Of a DNA stretch of 18,334 bases, positions 1-5,638 are shown in pieces; position 1 is the first letter of the stretch, and each line of letters begins with the position of its first letter. The stretch lies in assembly GCA_002320935.1 (NCBI GenBank), contig DCLG01000084.1, positions 6,810 to 25,143 of the forward strand, written 5' to 3'. A program made the position numbers and the translations under genes. The notes under the pieces were generated by a model. It saw only the letters and a list, made by a program, of their open reading frames with translations, made no database searches and was not told the DNA's origin. This stretch comes from Pedobacter sp. UBA1654. Lineage in GTDB: Bacteria; Bacteroidota; Bacteroidia; Sphingobacteriales; Sphingobacteriaceae.

Positions 1-185
1 ATTATGGCTTTGGTGGTATATACGTAACGATCATTTCTGTTCTCATAGGATTGTGGTTTACGTATACTGCATTGAAATTATTTTTGAAACAAGACCTGGA
101 AAGTGCAAGAAAGGTCATGTTCGCCTCGTTTATTTATCTGCCGGTTGCACAGCTGGCACTATTGTTTGATTTCATAATAACATAA
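1..185 (+). CDS. cyoE: Heme o synthase (protoheme IX farnesyltransferase), C-terminal end only
   Basis: Only the last 60 codons are present, read in frame from base 3 to a TAA stop at 183-185; the 5' part lies outside the window. The fragment begins YGFGGIYVTI and contains two hydrophobic helices separated by a short charged stretch (KQDLESARK). It ends with the pattern FASFIYLPVAQLALLFD, which resembles the C-terminus of UbiA-family heme o synthases. This integral membrane enzyme farnesylates protoheme to heme o, the precursor of the heme a used by aa3 oxidases. The next gene starts three bases after the stop and is an oxidase subunit, so the position inside a cytochrome oxidase operon supports the call. 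Another UbiA prenyltransferase cannot be excluded from the fragment alone, but the context makes it unlikely. Confidence 0.82.
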   Translation, partial: YGFGGIYVTIISVLIGLWFTYTALKLFLKQDLESARKVMFASFIYLPVAQLALLFDFIIT

Positions 186-188
186 TAC

Positions 189-767
189 ATGGTACAATCA
201 CTTAATCATCACGAGACAAATTCCCATTATAAAGCGAAGAAATTTATAATCTGGCTATTTGTTGTCTCGTCAACCATCATGTTTGCGGGTTGGACGAGCT
301 ATTACATCGTATTTGCGGCTTCTAAATCTAAGGGACATGGTCTTGTTTTACCGGACTTGTTTCTTTACAGTACGATCGTTTTGCTGGCCAGCAGCATCTT
401 TCTTTTTCTGTCAGCGAGGGCTTACCGGAACGGGCAACTTAGTACTCAGAAAACATTCCTTTGGCTGACACTGTTACTAGGGGTAGTTTTCGGGTATTTA
501 CAGGTGGAGGCCTGGTCTAGTTTATACCAGAGTGGTGCTTTTCTGGTAAACAATAATGCAGCAATTTCCCTGATCTATATTGTTTCGGGAATTCACTTGC
601 TACACATTTTTGCAGGCTTGATATTGATACTGAGGACACTGATGGGTGCTTACGGCAGGATTTCTACAGAACGTTTACAGTTCAGAATGGAGGTTTCTTC
701 CATATTCTGGCATTTTATAGATATATTATGGATATATCTGTATGTTTTTTTACTTTTGAACAGTTAG
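189..767 (+). CDS. Cytochrome c oxidase subunit III-like protein (first copy)
   Basis: A 192-residue integral membrane protein of the heme-copper oxidase subunit III family, with about five predicted helices (roughly residues 20-42, 57-78, 88-107, 126-150 and 168-190). Family signatures are visible: the membrane Glu in YLQVEAW (E107), the GIHLLHIFAG helix (134-143) and the terminal FWHFIDILWIYLY pattern (173-185). Subunit III stabilises the catalytic core and proton uptake and has no metal centre. The protein is shorter and more divergent than the next gene, which is a second subunit III. Tandem subunit III-type genes next to heme o synthase are a layout I recall from Bacteroidota oxidase operons. 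It starts three bases after the cyoE stop and is surely co-transcribed. Whether both copies enter one complex cannot be read from sequence. Confidence 0.88.
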   Translation: MVQSLNHHETNSHYKAKKFIIWLFVVSSTIMFAGWTSYYIVFAASKSKGHGLVLPDLFLYSTIVLLASSIFLFLSARAYRNGQLSTQKTFLWLTLLLGVVFGYLQVEAWSSLYQSGAFLVNNNAAISLIYIVSGIHLLHIFAGLILILRTLMGAYGRISTERLQFRMEVSSIFWHFIDILWIYLYVFLLLNS

Positions 768-797
768 ACTTTTTAACAAACTATTACAAACTTTAAA

Positions 798-1505
798 ATG
801 GATTCATTATCACAATTAGATCAGGTAAAAACTACTCCGTGGAGCGGTGGCCGTTCACCGTGGTCGGTAGAGTACGGCAAAATAATGATGTGGTTTTTCT
901 TACTATCAGATGCCTTTACTTTCTCCGCCTTATTAGTTTACTATGGCGCTCAACGCTTCTCAAAATTTACCTGGCCTGATCCTGATTTACTTTTCCAGTC
1001 TATCCCTGGTATAACAGATACTGGTGCACCACTGGTGTTCGTAGGGATTATGACTTTCATTTTGATCATGAGCTCTGTAACTATGGTTCTTGCAGTAGAA
1101 GCTGGCCACAGGAATTCTAAAAAAGAAGTAGTTGGCTGGATGATTGCAACCGTTATTGGTGGTTTCATGTTCCTGGGATGTCAGGCACTTGAATGGAGCC
1201 ATTTGTTTCACGAAGGTTTTGGCTGGGGTGAGATCCCTGCTGCTGACCACCTGCAACGCTTTTTCGATGGCGAGGTTTCAGTAGTAGCTGCACAGCAATT
1301 CTCGAATCTATTCTTTACCATCACAGGTTTCCACGGGTTCCACGTATTTACTGGTGTTGTGCTTAACGTCATTATTCTTTGCATGGCCATTGCCGGTGTA
1401 TTTGAAAGACGCGGACATTACCTAATGGTTGAAAAAGTTGGTTTATACTGGCACTTTGTTGACCTTGTTTGGGTATTCGTATTTACATTCTTCTATCTAA
1501 TCTAA
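798..1505 (+). CDS. Cytochrome c oxidase subunit III (second copy)
   Basis: A 235-residue subunit III of an aa3/caa3-type heme-copper oxidase in the cytoplasmic membrane. The N-terminal 20 residues are hydrophilic, followed by about five helices. Conserved features include the acidic membrane residue in CQALEWSHLF (E132), the histidine-containing GFHGFHVFTG helix (178-187, H179 and H182) and the C-terminal LYWHFVDLVWVF signature (217-228). This copy is longer and closer to the family norm than the preceding one, mainly because of a longer loop at about residues 139-165. The gap to the upstream gene is 30 bases and to the downstream subunit IV gene 13 bases, consistent with one transcript. No feature suggests loss of function. 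Confidence 0.92.
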   Translation: MDSLSQLDQVKTTPWSGGRSPWSVEYGKIMMWFFLLSDAFTFSALLVYYGAQRFSKFTWPDPDLLFQSIPGITDTGAPLVFVGIMTFILIMSSVTMVLAVEAGHRNSKKEVVGWMIATVIGGFMFLGCQALEWSHLFHEGFGWGEIPAADHLQRFFDGEVSVVAAQQFSNLFFTITGFHGFHVFTGVVLNVIILCMAIAGVFERRGHYLMVEKVGLYWHFVDLVWVFVFTFFYLI

Positions 1506-1518
1506 TTTATACAACATT

Positions 1519-1875
1519 ATGTCCGATCAACACATACATACTACTGATGGCCATGCTCACGGCGAGCATGAGGGTCTAACCAAGAAAAAAATATGGCAGG
1601 GATTCGGGATCTTATTATTGATTACCGTAATTGAATTCTTCATCGCATTATGGGTATTGCCTCACGGTTACATGTCTCATATGGTAGGGAATATCATCTA
1701 TATTCTATTAACGATACTGAAAGCATTTTACATCGTTGCTTACTTCATGCACCTTAAATACGAAAAGTTAGGGCTGCAATTGTCGCTCACGGTGACGTTT
1801 ATTTTTATCGTTTATTTCATTGTGCTCTTGTTAATTGAAGGAGAATATCTGCAGTTGCATATGCCATTCCAATAA
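1519..1875 (+). CDS. Cytochrome c oxidase subunit IV (bacterial COX4_pro type)
   Basis: A 118-residue small subunit with three predicted membrane helices (about 27-47, 55-77 and 86-108). The motif KAFYIVAYFMHLKYE (68-82), spanning the end of helix 2, is the hallmark of prokaryotic cytochrome c oxidase subunit IV. The N-terminus is unusually rich in histidine: H5, H7, H12, H14 and H17 lie in the first 17 residues, mixed with acidic residues, giving a possible metal-binding tail. The stop codon overlaps the start of the SCO gene by one base (TAATG), which suggests translational coupling. The protein has no catalytic centre; its likely role is assembly or stability of the oxidase. Confidence 0.88.
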   Translation: MSDQHIHTTDGHAHGEHEGLTKKKIWQGFGILLLITVIEFFIALWVLPHGYMSHMVGNIIYILLTILKAFYIVAYFMHLKYEKLGLQLSLTVTFIFIVYFIVLLLIEGEYLQLHMPFQ

Positions 1876-2582
1876 TGAAATTATTTCCAATAAAAAAAAT
1901 CTTAATCCTGGTAACCATATTAGCGGTACCAGGATTTTTGTATTATTTACTACAGGATAAAGGTAAAAACCGCTATAAACCACTGCCTTTCTTTGGTCCT
2001 AAAGTTGTTGCCAATACCTTCCATAGTGTGCGTGGTAAACAGGTTGCTGATACCATCTATCATCAGGTTCAGAATTATCAATTGTTAAACCAGGCTGGTG
2101 ACTCCCTTTCACTTGATACCTACAAAGGGAAAGTTGTTGTATTAAGCCTTTTCCATACCAAAGGGGATACCTACGGCGTGGATTTCACCAATAAAGCGGT
2201 AAAGGCATATCTGGCGAACTACGGTGATAATGACATTTTGCGGTTCGTAAGTATCAGTATTGATCCATCCTATGACCGCCCGGATGTTCTGAAGGACTAT
2301 GCGCAGAAACTGGACGCTAAGGCTGGTAAATGGGATCTGCTTACAGGTGATAGTACTCAGGTTTTTGATCTGGTAAACAAACAACTCTTCGTAGATGCTC
2401 ATAAAGTTTACGAAAATGGTGCTCCGAAATTTATTTACAGCAACATGTTTGTGCTGTTGGATACCCATCGCCGCATTCGGGGTTACTATGAAGCAACCAG
2501 TCAGCTTGCTTTATCAAAGCTTGACGATGAGATCAGGGTGCTCATAACTGAAGAGCTCCGCAATATGAAAGACGGCAGATAA
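1875..2582 (+). CDS. SCO1/SenC-family protein lacking all copper ligands
   Basis: A 235-residue protein with one N-terminal membrane anchor (about residues 8-25) and a thioredoxin-fold domain expected in the periplasm. SCO proteins normally deliver copper to the CuA site of oxidase subunit II using a CxxxC motif and a distal His. The fold landmarks are clear: YKGKVVVLSLFHT (83-95), VSISIDPSYDRP (125-136), the WDLLTGD motif (153-159) and a terminal strand ending IRGYYEAT (201-208). At the copper site, however, the motif reads GDTYG (97-101), so both cysteines are glycines, and the His position before FVLLD is Tyr188. Copper binding and thiol chemistry by the classical site therefore look impossible. 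The reading frame is intact and conserved in context, so it is probably a functional non-copper paralogue rather than a pseudogene. Confidence 0.85.
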   Translation: MKLFPIKKILILVTILAVPGFLYYLLQDKGKNRYKPLPFFGPKVVANTFHSVRGKQVADTIYHQVQNYQLLNQAGDSLSLDTYKGKVVVLSLFHTKGDTYGVDFTNKAVKAYLANYGDNDILRFVSISIDPSYDRPDVLKDYAQKLDAKAGKWDLLTGDSTQVFDLVNKQLFVDAHKVYENGAPKFIYSNMFVLLDTHRRIRGYYEATSQLALSKLDDEIRVLITEELRNMKDGR

Positions 2583-2593
2583 AATTAAAATCA

Positions 2594-3166
2594 ATGAATT
2601 TAACAGACAAATTATTCCTCAAGCTGGTATGGATTGTAACAGCGATCGTGTTAATTGTTGTAGTTGCACTTAAACTCGTTCCGCCACCTACAACTGTTCC
2701 GCCATTTCTATATATCTTGCCCCATCTTATTGGTGGTATCAATGCAACATGTGCCATCCTGCTGGTGGTATCCCTGATATATATTCGGCGTAAGAACATA
2801 AGGGCACATAAAATTACGAACATCATTACTTTTATACTTTCGGCTATCTTTCTGATCTTCTACATTCTTTTTCATCTTTATGTTAAAGACACCAAGTTCG
2901 GGGATGTTGATCACGATGGCTTGCTCTCTGCAACTGAAGCAGCGGCTGTCGGTGGTATTCGTTATGTATATTACTTTATCCTTTTAACACACATTTTGCT
3001 TGCGATCGTGGTATTGCCTTTAATTCTGGTTAGTTTCTTCAGAGGACTAAACATGCAGGTTGAAAAACACCGTAAGATCGTGAGATGGGCTTATCCCGTA
3101 TGGCTTTATGTAGCCGTTTCGGGTGTTTTGGTTTACCTGATGATCTCACCATATTACAATTTTTAG
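2594..3166 (+). CDS. DUF420 (CtaM-like) membrane protein with an EF-hand loop
   Basis: A 190-residue protein with five predicted helices (about 7-28, 38-64, 75-97, 122-148 and 165-186). It matches the DUF420 family: conserved histidines H44, H94, H133 and H159 and the closing pattern KHRKIVRWAYPVWLYVAVSGV (158-178). DUF420 includes CtaM of Firmicutes, which is needed to mature heme A-containing oxidase, so its place at the end of this operon is sensible. Arginine/lysine-rich loops at 65-73 and 150-164 should be cytoplasmic. This puts the loop at 98-121 in the periplasm, and that loop holds a textbook EF-hand calcium ligand set (DVDHDGLLSATE, 104-115). The gene begins 11 bases after the SCO gene. 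Function in this organism is inferred from family and context. Confidence 0.85.
   Translation: MNLTDKLFLKLVWIVTAIVLIVVVALKLVPPPTTVPPFLYILPHLIGGINATCAILLVVSLIYIRRKNIRAHKITNIITFILSAIFLIFYILFHLYVKDTKFGDVDHDGLLSATEAAAVGGIRYVYYFILLTHILLAIVVLPLILVSFFRGLNMQVEKHRKIVRWAYPVWLYVAVSGVLVYLMISPYYNF
2903..2938 (+). other. EF-hand calcium-binding loop encoded inside the DUF420 gene
   Basis: These bases encode twelve residues, DVDHDGLLSATE, that match the canonical EF-hand loop: Asp at positions 1, 3 and 5, Gly at 6, a hydrophobic residue at 8 and Glu at 12. The flanking helices are membrane helices rather than soluble E and F helices, so this would be an EF-hand-like or dockerin-like single loop. Calcium binding is inferred from the pattern only. 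Confidence 0.6.
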
Positions 3167-3187
3167 TTTCGGCAATCGTTTAGTACG

Positions 3188-3195
3188 TATATTTG
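3188..3195 (+). promoter_or_regulatory. Bacteroidota -7 promoter element (TATATTTG)
   Basis: A full match to TAnnTTTG lies in the 94-base gap after the DUF420 gene and 65 bases before the ATG at 3261. No convincing -33 TTG was found at the usual spacing. It would give the small CxxC protein and the following DUF2461 gene their own transcript with a leader of about 60 bases. Confidence 0.45.
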
Positions 3196-3260
3196 TTGTA
3201 CAATAGCCAGTATTGCTGGTCTTTGATCAGATGATTACAACATACATCAAACTTACAGTT

Positions 3261-3509
3261 ATGAAAAAAGCACTGCTGTTGATCTTCTTCGTTTTCTGCC
3301 TGATGTCGGTGAATGCCCCTGTGAGTAATGCACAGTGTGCAATGTGTTCCATAAATGCAGAGCAGGGCGCTGAAAATGGAAATTCTCAGACTAAAGGTAT
3401 TAATGCCGGAGTACTCAGTCTGTTGGCTGCTCCCTTTCTGTTGATGGGTGGGATCGGTATTTTATGGTATCGTAAATACAAGGAACCACACCCAAGCAGT
3501 CCATTATGA
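3261..3509 (+). CDS. Small exported protein with a CxxC motif and a C-terminal membrane helix
   Basis: An 82-residue protein. The chosen ATG at 3261 begins a clear signal peptide (MKKALLLIFFVFCLMSV) with probable cleavage near SNA-Q; an in-frame upstream start at 3213 would put a non-hydrophobic extension in front of it and is disfavoured. The mature protein starts with QCAMCSINAEQG (a CxxC pair at residues 25 and 28). A polar segment follows, then one hydrophobic helix (GVLSLLAAPFLLMGGIGILWY) and a short basic tail. I recognise this as a type of short hypothetical protein found beside oxidase genes in Bacteroidota but know no assigned function. The CxxC would face the periplasm, so a metal or redox role in oxidase assembly is possible. 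The stop overlaps the next start (ATGA). Confidence 0.75.
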   Translation: MKKALLLIFFVFCLMSVNAPVSNAQCAMCSINAEQGAENGNSQTKGINAGVLSLLAAPFLLMGGIGILWYRKYKEPHPSSPL

Positions 3510-4168
3510 TCCGCCCGGATACGCTTAGCTTTATTCAAGCGCTCTCCGAGAATAATGACCGTACATGGTTTTTAGCGCACAAAGGTGAATATGAAAATGC
3601 CAAAGCTGACGTGTTGAATTTCATCAGCCTTTTGATTCCATTGCTGGCCACTGTTGATCCCGCCTTTCCCAAGGACAGTCCTCCTAAGAAACACTTGCTT
3701 CGTATCTACCGGGACATCCGGTTTAGCAAAGACAAACGACCTTTTAAGAATAACTTTGGTATCTACTTTTCAGTTTATGGAAAGAATGGAAATGAGCCGG
3801 GTTACTACATCAATCTTGCACCTGGGCAGTGCTTTTTTGCGGCTGGCTACTGGATGCCTGGGGCGGAAGATCTTAAGAAGATTCGTGAAGAGATCGACTA
3901 TAATCAGGAGGAATTCCTGCGCATCATAAATGATAGCGGGTTTTCAGACCGCTTCATACTTGACCAAACAGATACCCTGAAGAAAGCACCAAAGGGCTAT
4001 GCTCCTGATCATCCTCTGATCGGGGTGTTGAAACTTAAAAGCCTCACCGCAATATACCCGATTGCAGATGAAGACTTCTACAAAGCTGGTATCACTGAAA
4101 AAATACATCAGGCTTTTAAGCAAATCTATCCATTTATGTTATTTTTGAGAACCGCTATTGGCAGTTAG
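3506..4168 (+). CDS. DUF2461 (TIGR02453) family protein
   Basis: A 220-residue soluble protein of the DUF2461 family, which is widespread in Bacteroidota and has no established biochemical function. Recognisable features are the opening FIQALSENNDRTWFLAHKGEYE-type pattern (residues 9-30), the conserved basic stretch RIYRDIRFSKDKRPFKNNFG (66-85) and the GYYINLAPGQCFFAAGYWMP region (about 99-118). No signal peptide or membrane segment is seen. The start overlaps the stop of the CxxC protein gene by four bases, so the two are translationally coupled. Nothing suggests it takes part in respiration; it may simply share the transcript. Confidence 0.85.
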   Translation: MIRPDTLSFIQALSENNDRTWFLAHKGEYENAKADVLNFISLLIPLLATVDPAFPKDSPPKKHLLRIYRDIRFSKDKRPFKNNFGIYFSVYGKNGNEPGYYINLAPGQCFFAAGYWMPGAEDLKKIREEIDYNQEEFLRIINDSGFSDRFILDQTDTLKKAPKGYAPDHPLIGVLKLKSLTAIYPIADEDFYKAGITEKIHQAFKQIYPFMLFLRTAIGS

Positions 4169-4232
4169 TCTATCAGCTAAACACCATTGCAGATACTTTT
4201 TTAATAACCGCCGGAAGGCTTAAACACATCAA

Positions 4233-5075
4233 ATGAGAAAAATCAGTACGCTTTTAGCCGTTCTATTATTTTGCAGTGCATTTGTTTCATGTAAGATGAT
4301 GTCCATGAAAGAATACAGGCGACTACTCGCCAGGCAAGATTCGTTAAACACAGGCTTATCGGGTGCGCAATTAAGCAACGAAAGTCTTGAGAACAGAATA
4401 TCCAAACTTCGAAGAGACACTGCAGATTTAAATGGAAAACTATCCGATCTAAGGGAAAGGTATTCCGAAATGGACGCAAATTATACGAAACTACGTAACA
4501 ACAGCTCAACAGAGATCAAACAGCTATCTGCAGATCTTAAAAAGCGTGAACAACGCCTTAAGGAAGTTGAGGAAGTATTACGTAAACGAGATGAGGCTAC
4601 CAACCAACTTAAGGAAAAACTACAACAAGCCCTACTCGGATTCACAAAGAGCGGTTTAACGGTTGAGATTAAAAATGGTAAAGTATATGTTTCCCTTACC
4701 GATAAGTTATTGTTCCCTTCAGGAAGTATCATTATAGATGACAAAGGGCGGCAGGCCTTAACTCAACTTGCAGCGGTTTTGAAAGAACAACCAGAGATTA
4801 ATATTGCCGTTGAAGGTCATACCGATACGCAAAAGGTTAATAACCTTGGACAGATTAAAGACAACTGGGATTTAAGTGTATTAAGATCCACATCTGTTGT
4901 ACGCTTCCTGACAGAAACCGGGAAGGTAGAAAGTGTTAGAATGACAGCAACCGGGAAAGGTGAATTCCAACCTTTAGAATCAAATGTATCGGCGGAAGGC
5001 CGGAGCAGGAACCGGAGAATCGAGATTGTACTCTCTCCAAAACTGGATGAGCTTTACGACCTGATCAAACAATAA
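4233..5075 (+). CDS. OmpA-family peptidoglycan-binding lipoprotein with coiled coil
   Basis: A 280-residue predicted outer-membrane lipoprotein. The signal peptide ends in an acceptable lipobox, FVSC, with acylated Cys20. Residues about 45-135 form a long charged heptad-like coiled coil rich in Lys, Glu, Arg and Leu. The C-terminal OmpA domain spans about 145-270, with FPSGSIIID (161-169), VEGHTDT (193-199), NWDLSVLRSTSVVRFL (211-226) and the closing RSRNRRIEI (257-265). The Asp and Arg of the NWDLSxxR motif are those expected to bind peptidoglycan diaminopimelate. It probably links outer membrane and cell wall, resembling the MotB/OmpA-like lipoproteins of Bacteroidota. It appears to be a single-gene unit: a weak -7-like TACTTTTT lies at 4194-4201 and a strong terminator follows. 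Confidence 0.9.
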   Translation: MRKISTLLAVLLFCSAFVSCKMMSMKEYRRLLARQDSLNTGLSGAQLSNESLENRISKLRRDTADLNGKLSDLRERYSEMDANYTKLRNNSSTEIKQLSADLKKREQRLKEVEEVLRKRDEATNQLKEKLQQALLGFTKSGLTVEIKNGKVYVSLTDKLLFPSGSIIIDDKGRQALTQLAAVLKEQPEINIAVEGHTDTQKVNNLGQIKDNWDLSVLRSTSVVRFLTETGKVESVRMTATGKGEFQPLESNVSAEGRSRNRRIEIVLSPKLDELYDLIKQ

Positions 5076-5093
5076 AGAGCAGTGAAGACAACG

Positions 5094-5126
5094 AAAAAAG
5101 GTGAGCCAAGTGGCTCACCTTTTTTT
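5094..5126. terminator. Bidirectional rho-independent terminator
   Basis: A perfect 8-bp stem, GGTGAGCC / GGCTCACC (5100-5107 with 5112-5119), closes a 4-base AAGT loop. It is flanked by six A on the left and seven T on the right, so a U-tract follows the hairpin on either strand. It lies between the convergent OmpA-family gene (+) and the DUF4286 gene (-) and should end both transcripts. Confidence 0.9.
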
Positions 5127-5127
5127 A

Positions 5128-5430
5128 TTAATCCAAGTATTCCATGAGCGTCTGAAAAGAAACATGACGATCTTTAAACCTGGTATTTAGTTCTTCCTGT
5201 AGGGCAGGGGCATACTCCACTTTGTAGCTTTCATATTCTGCCCGGCTGTTCAGAATGAATTGCAGGCAATATGTCACGCCTTCATTTGGCGAATCCACAA
5301 CCTTTAGCAAGCGATTTGACACGAACTTGCCCGTGTCCATAAGCGCAGGTATCTGAACCCCCTGCATCCAGGCCAGCCATTCAGTAGCTGCAGCCTCTTC
5401 AAGTATGATGGTGATGTTAAATAATAGCAT
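5128..5430 (-). CDS. DUF4286 family protein
   Basis: A 100-residue soluble protein matching DUF4286, a small family common in Bacteroidota with an alpha/beta ferredoxin-like pattern and no known function. Typical features are the opening MLLFNITIILEE, the EWLAWMQGVQIPALMDTGKF segment, the CLQFILNS strand and the RFKDRHVSFQTLMEYLD ending. I start it at the ATG at 5430. An in-frame TTG two codons upstream (5436) would add Met-Cys, but it falls inside the putative -7 promoter element and is not needed by the family. The gene is monocistronic and convergent with the OmpA-family gene across the shared terminator. Confidence 0.85.
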   Translation of the reverse strand: MLLFNITIILEEAAATEWLAWMQGVQIPALMDTGKFVSNRLLKVVDSPNEGVTYCLQFILNSRAEYESYKVEYAPALQEELNTRFKDRHVSFQTLMEYLD

Positions 5431-5433
5431 GCA

Positions 5434-5441
5434 CAAAGATA
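5434..5441 (-). promoter_or_regulatory. -7 promoter element (TATCTTTG) three bases before the DUF4286 start
   Basis: On the minus strand TATCTTTG is a full match to TAnnTTTG. Only three bases separate it from the ATG at 5430, so transcription from it would begin at or next to the A of the start codon. A -33 TTG is not evident. Confidence 0.45.
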
Positions 5442-5622
5442 AAATTATAAGTACAGAATACGGCTTGCAGAATATTATCCTGAAGAAACTCCTGTGTCAT
5501 GGTATTTTAATTGTTACCGTAAACCGCGTTTAAGTTGAAATAAATATCCTTATTTTGAGATTCTCCGGATTTCCAACAGGTAACAATGTTGGTGTATAGG
5601 GGCAATGGATAATGGTGTTCCG

Positions 5623-5630
5623 TACTTTTG
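5623..5630 (+). promoter_or_regulatory. -7 promoter element (TACTTTTG) for the S9-like/two-component operon
   Basis: A full match to TAnnTTTG ends eight bases before the ATG at 5639. This would give a 5' leader of only a few bases. No good -33 TTG is found at the usual spacing. Confidence 0.5.
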
Positions 5631-5638
5631 TTTAATTA

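Noticed and set aside
3199..3225. Small overlapping inverted repeats (CAATA/TATTG and CCAG/CTGG) in the leader of the CxxC protein gene, considered as a riboswitch or attenuator.
   Set aside because: Stems are only four to five pairs, with no U-tract or recognisable riboswitch core; expected by chance.
3213..3260. Upstream in-frame start for the CxxC protein, adding 16 residues.
   Set aside because: It would bury the signal peptide behind a non-hydrophobic extension; the ATG at 3261 gives a clean signal sequence.
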